Assembly (NCBI RefSeq): GCF_000717025.1
Contig: NZ_JNXG01000021.1
Coordinates: forward strand, 138,393 to 202,392
Reading direction: 5' to 3'
Length of the DNA: 64,000 bases
Origin: Streptomyces atroolivaceus
Lineage (GTDB): Bacteria; Actinomycetota; Actinomycetes; Streptomycetales; Streptomycetaceae
Below the pieces are notes generated by a model. It was not told the origin of the DNA and searched no databases. It saw only the letters and a list, made by a program, of their open reading frames with translations. Below, in pieces: positions 61,623-64,000 of the stretch (within the stretch, counting starts at the first letter, position 1; each line of letters starts with the position of its first letter). Both the position numbers and the translations under genes were made by a program.

Positions 61623-64000
61623 TTCGGCTGGGCCTTCCTGCGGAATTCGCTGTCGATGAGGTCGAGGAGGTCGGTGGCCGACGCCGACTCGATACGGGCG
61701 GCCACGTCCGGTGCCGGGCCGGCCGGAGACGCTGCCGGCGCCTCCAGCCCGCGCAGCAGTTCCCGCAGCCGCCTGCCGACCTCCGTACGGATGCCCGTGT
61801 CGGCGTCGGGGGTCAGGGCCAGAGCCTGTTCCAGGGCGTCGAGCCCGGCGAGCGGACCGGCGACCGGCACGGGACCCGCGGCCGCCCCGGCCGCCGCCTC
61901 CGTCCGCGCCCGGCTGTGCAGGAGAGCGGCGAGCGCGGCCGGCGAGGGGTGGTCGAAGACCACGGTCGCGGGCAGCCGCAGCCCCGTCGTGGCGCTCAGG
62001 CGGTTACGGAACTCCACCGCCGTCAGGGAGTCGAAACCCAGCTCCTTGAAGGAGTGCTCGTCGTCGATGAGGTTGGTGTCGCGGTGGCCGAGCACGACGG
62101 CTGCCGTCTCGCGGACCAGGTCGAGCACCAGCCGTTCGCGCTCCTCCTCCGGTACCGACGCCAGCTGTTCCACCAGCGACTTCGGCGCCTGGACGACAGC
62201 CGCCCGGCGAGCCGGGCCCTTCGCCAGGGAGCTGAGGAGCGGCGGGAGGAGCCCGGCCCCGGCCCTGCGTCGCAGCTCCGTCCGGTCCAGGCGCGCGGCG
62301 ACCACGGCGGCCGGTGCGCCGGCCAGGGCGCTGTCGAGGAGGGTGAGCCCGTCCTCTGCCGTCAGCGGGACGACACCGTCGCGTCCGAGCCGGTCGCGTT
62401 CCCGGTCGTCGAGGTGGCCCGTCAGGGCACTGCTGTCCGCCCACAGGCCCCAGGCCAGGGAGAGCGCGGGCAGGTCAAGGGCGCGGCGGTACGCGGCCAG
62501 ACCGTCCAGCAGGGCGTTGGCGGCGGCGTAGTTGCCCTGCCCCGCGTTGCCCACGACACCCGCGAGGGAGGAGAACAGCACGAAGGCGGCGAGTGGCAGT
62601 TCACGGGTCAGCTCGTGGAGATGCAGCGCGGCGTCCGCCTTGGCGGCCAGGACCGTGTCGAGCCGCTCCGGCGTCAGCGACTGGATCACCCCGTCGTCCA
62701 GGGCCCCGGCCGCGTGCACCACCGCCGTCAGCGGGTTGTCGGCGGGCACGGTGGCCAGCAGTGCGGCCAGCGAGGCGCGGTCGCTCACGTCGCACGCCTC
62801 GATCCGGACCTCCGCGCCCAGCGTGGTGAGTTCTGCGGTGAGCTCGGCGGCCCCCGGGGCGGCCGGCCCGCGCCGACTGGTGAGCAGCAGACGCCGGGCC
62901 CCGTGTCCGGTCACGAGCCGGCGGGCGACCAGGCCGCCGAGTGTGCCGGTCGCGCCGGTGACCAGCACCGTGCCGTCCGGGTCCCAGGCTCGCCGCGATG
63001 CCGCCGGGGTGGTGCTCGGGACACTCGGCGCCTCGGTGAGCCTCGGCACGTACGACGCGCCCTCTCGCAGGGCGATTTCGTCCTCGCCCGCCGCGACGGC
63101 CGAACCCAGGGCGCGCAGCGAGGCCGCCGTCCCGTCGTGGTCCACCAGCACGATCCTGCCCGGGTTCTCGGTCCGCGCCGTGCGCAGGAGTCCCCATACG
63201 GCGGCTGACACGGGATCGAGGCCGTCACCGTCGCGCACGGCTACGGCGCCGCGCACAGCCACCAGCAGCGTGCTGGTGGACAGGCGTTCGTCGTCCAGCC
63301 AGTCGCGCAGCAGCGCGAGGAGAGGGGTCAGCGCGGCCCGGACGCCGGCGCCGGTCGGCGCGCCGTCGGGCGGCGTCCCGTCCGCCTGTGTCCTCACGCT
63401 GCCGCGCGTCCCGGGGAGTGGGGCCACCACCGTGTCCGGCAGCTGTGCGGAGCCGTTCGCGACGGCGGCGCCGAGCTCGGCCGGACCCGCGAACACGGCC
63501 GCGTCCAGGGACTCCGCGAGCTCATGGGTGTCATCCCCGAGCACCGCCCAGGTCCCCCGGGCCGGATCCGATGGGGTGGCCGGGCCGGTCACCCACTCCA
63601 CCGTGTACAGGGGCAGGGCGTCCGCGCCCTTCGACCGCAGCGCGGCCAGCTCCGTCACCGGCAAAGGCCGTAGCGCCAGGGCTTCACAGCGGATGACGGG
63701 CGAGCCGTCCGGGTCGGTGACCCGGAGGGCGACCGAGGTCTCCCCGATCCTGGTCAGCCGCACCCGCAGGGCCGTGGCGCCGGTGGCGTGGCAGGTCACC
63801 CCGCTGAAGGAGAACGGCAGCAGGACGGTGTCCTTCTCCCCGTTCCCGGACCCACCCCCCGACCCGTCACCGGTTCCGCCGCCCGGCGTCAGCGCCAGCG
63901 GGTGCAGGGCGGCGTCGAGGAGTGCGGGGTGGAGTGTGTGGCCGGTGGTGTCGGTGTCGTGGGGGAGGCTGACTTCGGCGTAGAGGTCGTCGCCGTCGTG
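61619..64000 (-). CDS. Type I polyketide synthase, partial: DH-KR-ACP (5' end outside window)
   Basis: The frame is open to the right edge, giving ~793 residues of the C-terminal part. From the edge: the second half of a DH domain ([17 protein letters not shown]) with a Gly-rich insert, then a KR with [18 protein letters not shown], the LDD motif of B-type ketoreductases ([10 protein letters not shown]) and catalytic Tyr in GQGNYAAAN, then an ACP with [14 protein letters not shown]. No ER lies between DH and KR, so this module leaves a double bond. The tail [14 protein letters not shown] is a C-terminal docking segment that should pair with the N-terminal coiled coil of the next protein. Confidence 0.95.
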   Translation of the reverse strand, partial: HDGDDLYAEVSLPHDTDTTGHTLHPALLDAALHPLALTPGGGTGDGSGGGSGNGEKDTVLLPFSFSGVTCHATGATALRVRLTRIGETSVALRVTDPDGSPVIRCEALALRPLPVTELAALRSKGADALPLYTVEWVTGPATPSDPARGTWAVLGDDTHELAESLDAAVFAGPAELGAAVANGSAQLPDTVVAPLPGTRGSVRTQADGTPPDGAPTGAGVRAALTPLLALLRDWLDDERLSTSTLLVAVRGAVAVRDGDGLDPVSAAVWGLLRTARTENPGRIVLVDHDGTAASLRALGSAVAAGEDEIALREGASYVPRLTEAPSVPSTTPAASRRAWDPDGTVLVTGATGTLGGLVARRLVTGHGARRLLLTSRRGPAAPGAAELTAELTTLGAEVRIEACDVSDRASLAALLATVPADNPLTAVVHAAGALDDGVIQSLTPERLDTVLAAKADAALHLHELTRELPLAAFVLFSSLAGVVGNAGQGNYAAANALLDGLAAYRRALDLPALSLAWGLWADSSALTGHLDDRERDRLGRDGVVPLTAEDGLTLLDSALAGAPAAVVAARLDRTELRRRAGAGLLPPLLSSLAKGPARRAAVVQAPKSLVEQLASVPEEERERLVLDLVRETAAVVLGHRDTNLIDDEHSFKELGFDSLTAVEFRNRLSATTGLRLPATVVFDHPSPAALAALLHSRARTEAAAGAAAGPVPVAGPLAGLDALEQALALTPDADTGIRTEVGRRLRELLRGLEAPAASPAGPAPDVAARIESASATDLLDLIDSEFRRKAQPK

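Noticed and set aside
58896..62531. A 1211-codon open frame on the plus strand opposite the PKS genes
   Set aside because: It is Arg/Gly/Pro-rich with no domains and lies antisense to two PKS proteins whose catalytic motifs are complete. Such frames are expected from GC-rich third positions.
1..64000. tRNA, rRNA, CRISPR arrays, insertion sequences and attachment sites
   Set aside because: I looked for cloverleaf-like intergenic segments, evenly spaced repeats, transposases and integrases and saw none. A dedicated scan (tRNAscan, CRISPR finder, IS search) would be needed to exclude short ones.

Overview
The window is high-GC actinobacterial chromosome and reads as a Streptomyces. GTG and TTG starts are frequent. 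Many families are typical of that genus: DUF6421, DUF6643, DUF5134, an SCO4225-type membrane protein, a mycothiol-dependent isomerase-type enzyme, a deazaflavin-dependent nitroreductase-type protein and ROK regulators. A type I polyketide synthase and terpene cyclases lie at the right end. I see no rRNA, tRNA, CRISPR array, insertion sequence or phage module.

Layout. 1-5.4 kb is a xylan-degradation block: the end of a GH3 glycosidase, a secreted GH10 xylanase behind a short perfect palindrome, and a Tat-exported GH115 alpha-glucuronidase. 5.4-8.2 kb holds an old-yellow-enzyme reductase, a methyltransferase and an ArsR regulator, with related candidate operators before the first and last of these. 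8.2-16 kb has FprA-type ferredoxin reductase, a DUF305 lipoprotein divergent from a secreted LVIVD protein, HAD and PAP2 phosphatases, and an M56 peptidase with a DUF5134 membrane protein. 16-23.8 kb has GDPD, a DUF6421-SDR-threonine aldolase operon, a transglutaminase-like protein, a decayed B3/4-domain gene, an acyltransferase, a thioredoxin, and a flavin reductase behind a cysteine-type leader peptide. 24-32 kb has etfBA, a DUF6986 aldolase/lyase, a LacI regulator and ROK kinase around a perfect operator, a TmrB-like/Nudix fusion, a metallo-beta-lactamase-fold hydrolase and an MFS remnant. 32-44 kb is mixed metabolism and regulators (M20 peptidase, geranylgeranyl-reductase-like flavoprotein, TetR, MarR, ROK and DeoR regulators, a cysteine synthase/desulfhydrase-like enzyme). 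44-51.2 kb holds a large membrane hydrolase overlapping tail-to-tail with a beta-helix/AAA+ ATPase, an Rv1733c-like protein, a MOSC protein and DUF6643.

After about 0.8 kb without a recognisable gene, 52-64 kb is a biosynthetic region. The plus strand carries a compact run: a 50-codon ORF, a class I terpene synthase, a class II cyclase-like QW-repeat protein, a WS/DGAT-type acyltransferase fused to an acyl carrier domain, and a stand-alone ketosynthase III. A TetR regulator and a type I PKS follow on the minus strand. The visible PKS part is DH-KR-ACP of one module, then a KS-AT-ACP protein with no thioesterase. I infer that the plus-strand run makes a terpene-derived alcohol that is acylated from a carrier protein, perhaps also using the PKS chain. 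This is the most likely undescribed system here. The window ends inside the PKS, so the cluster boundary is unknown.
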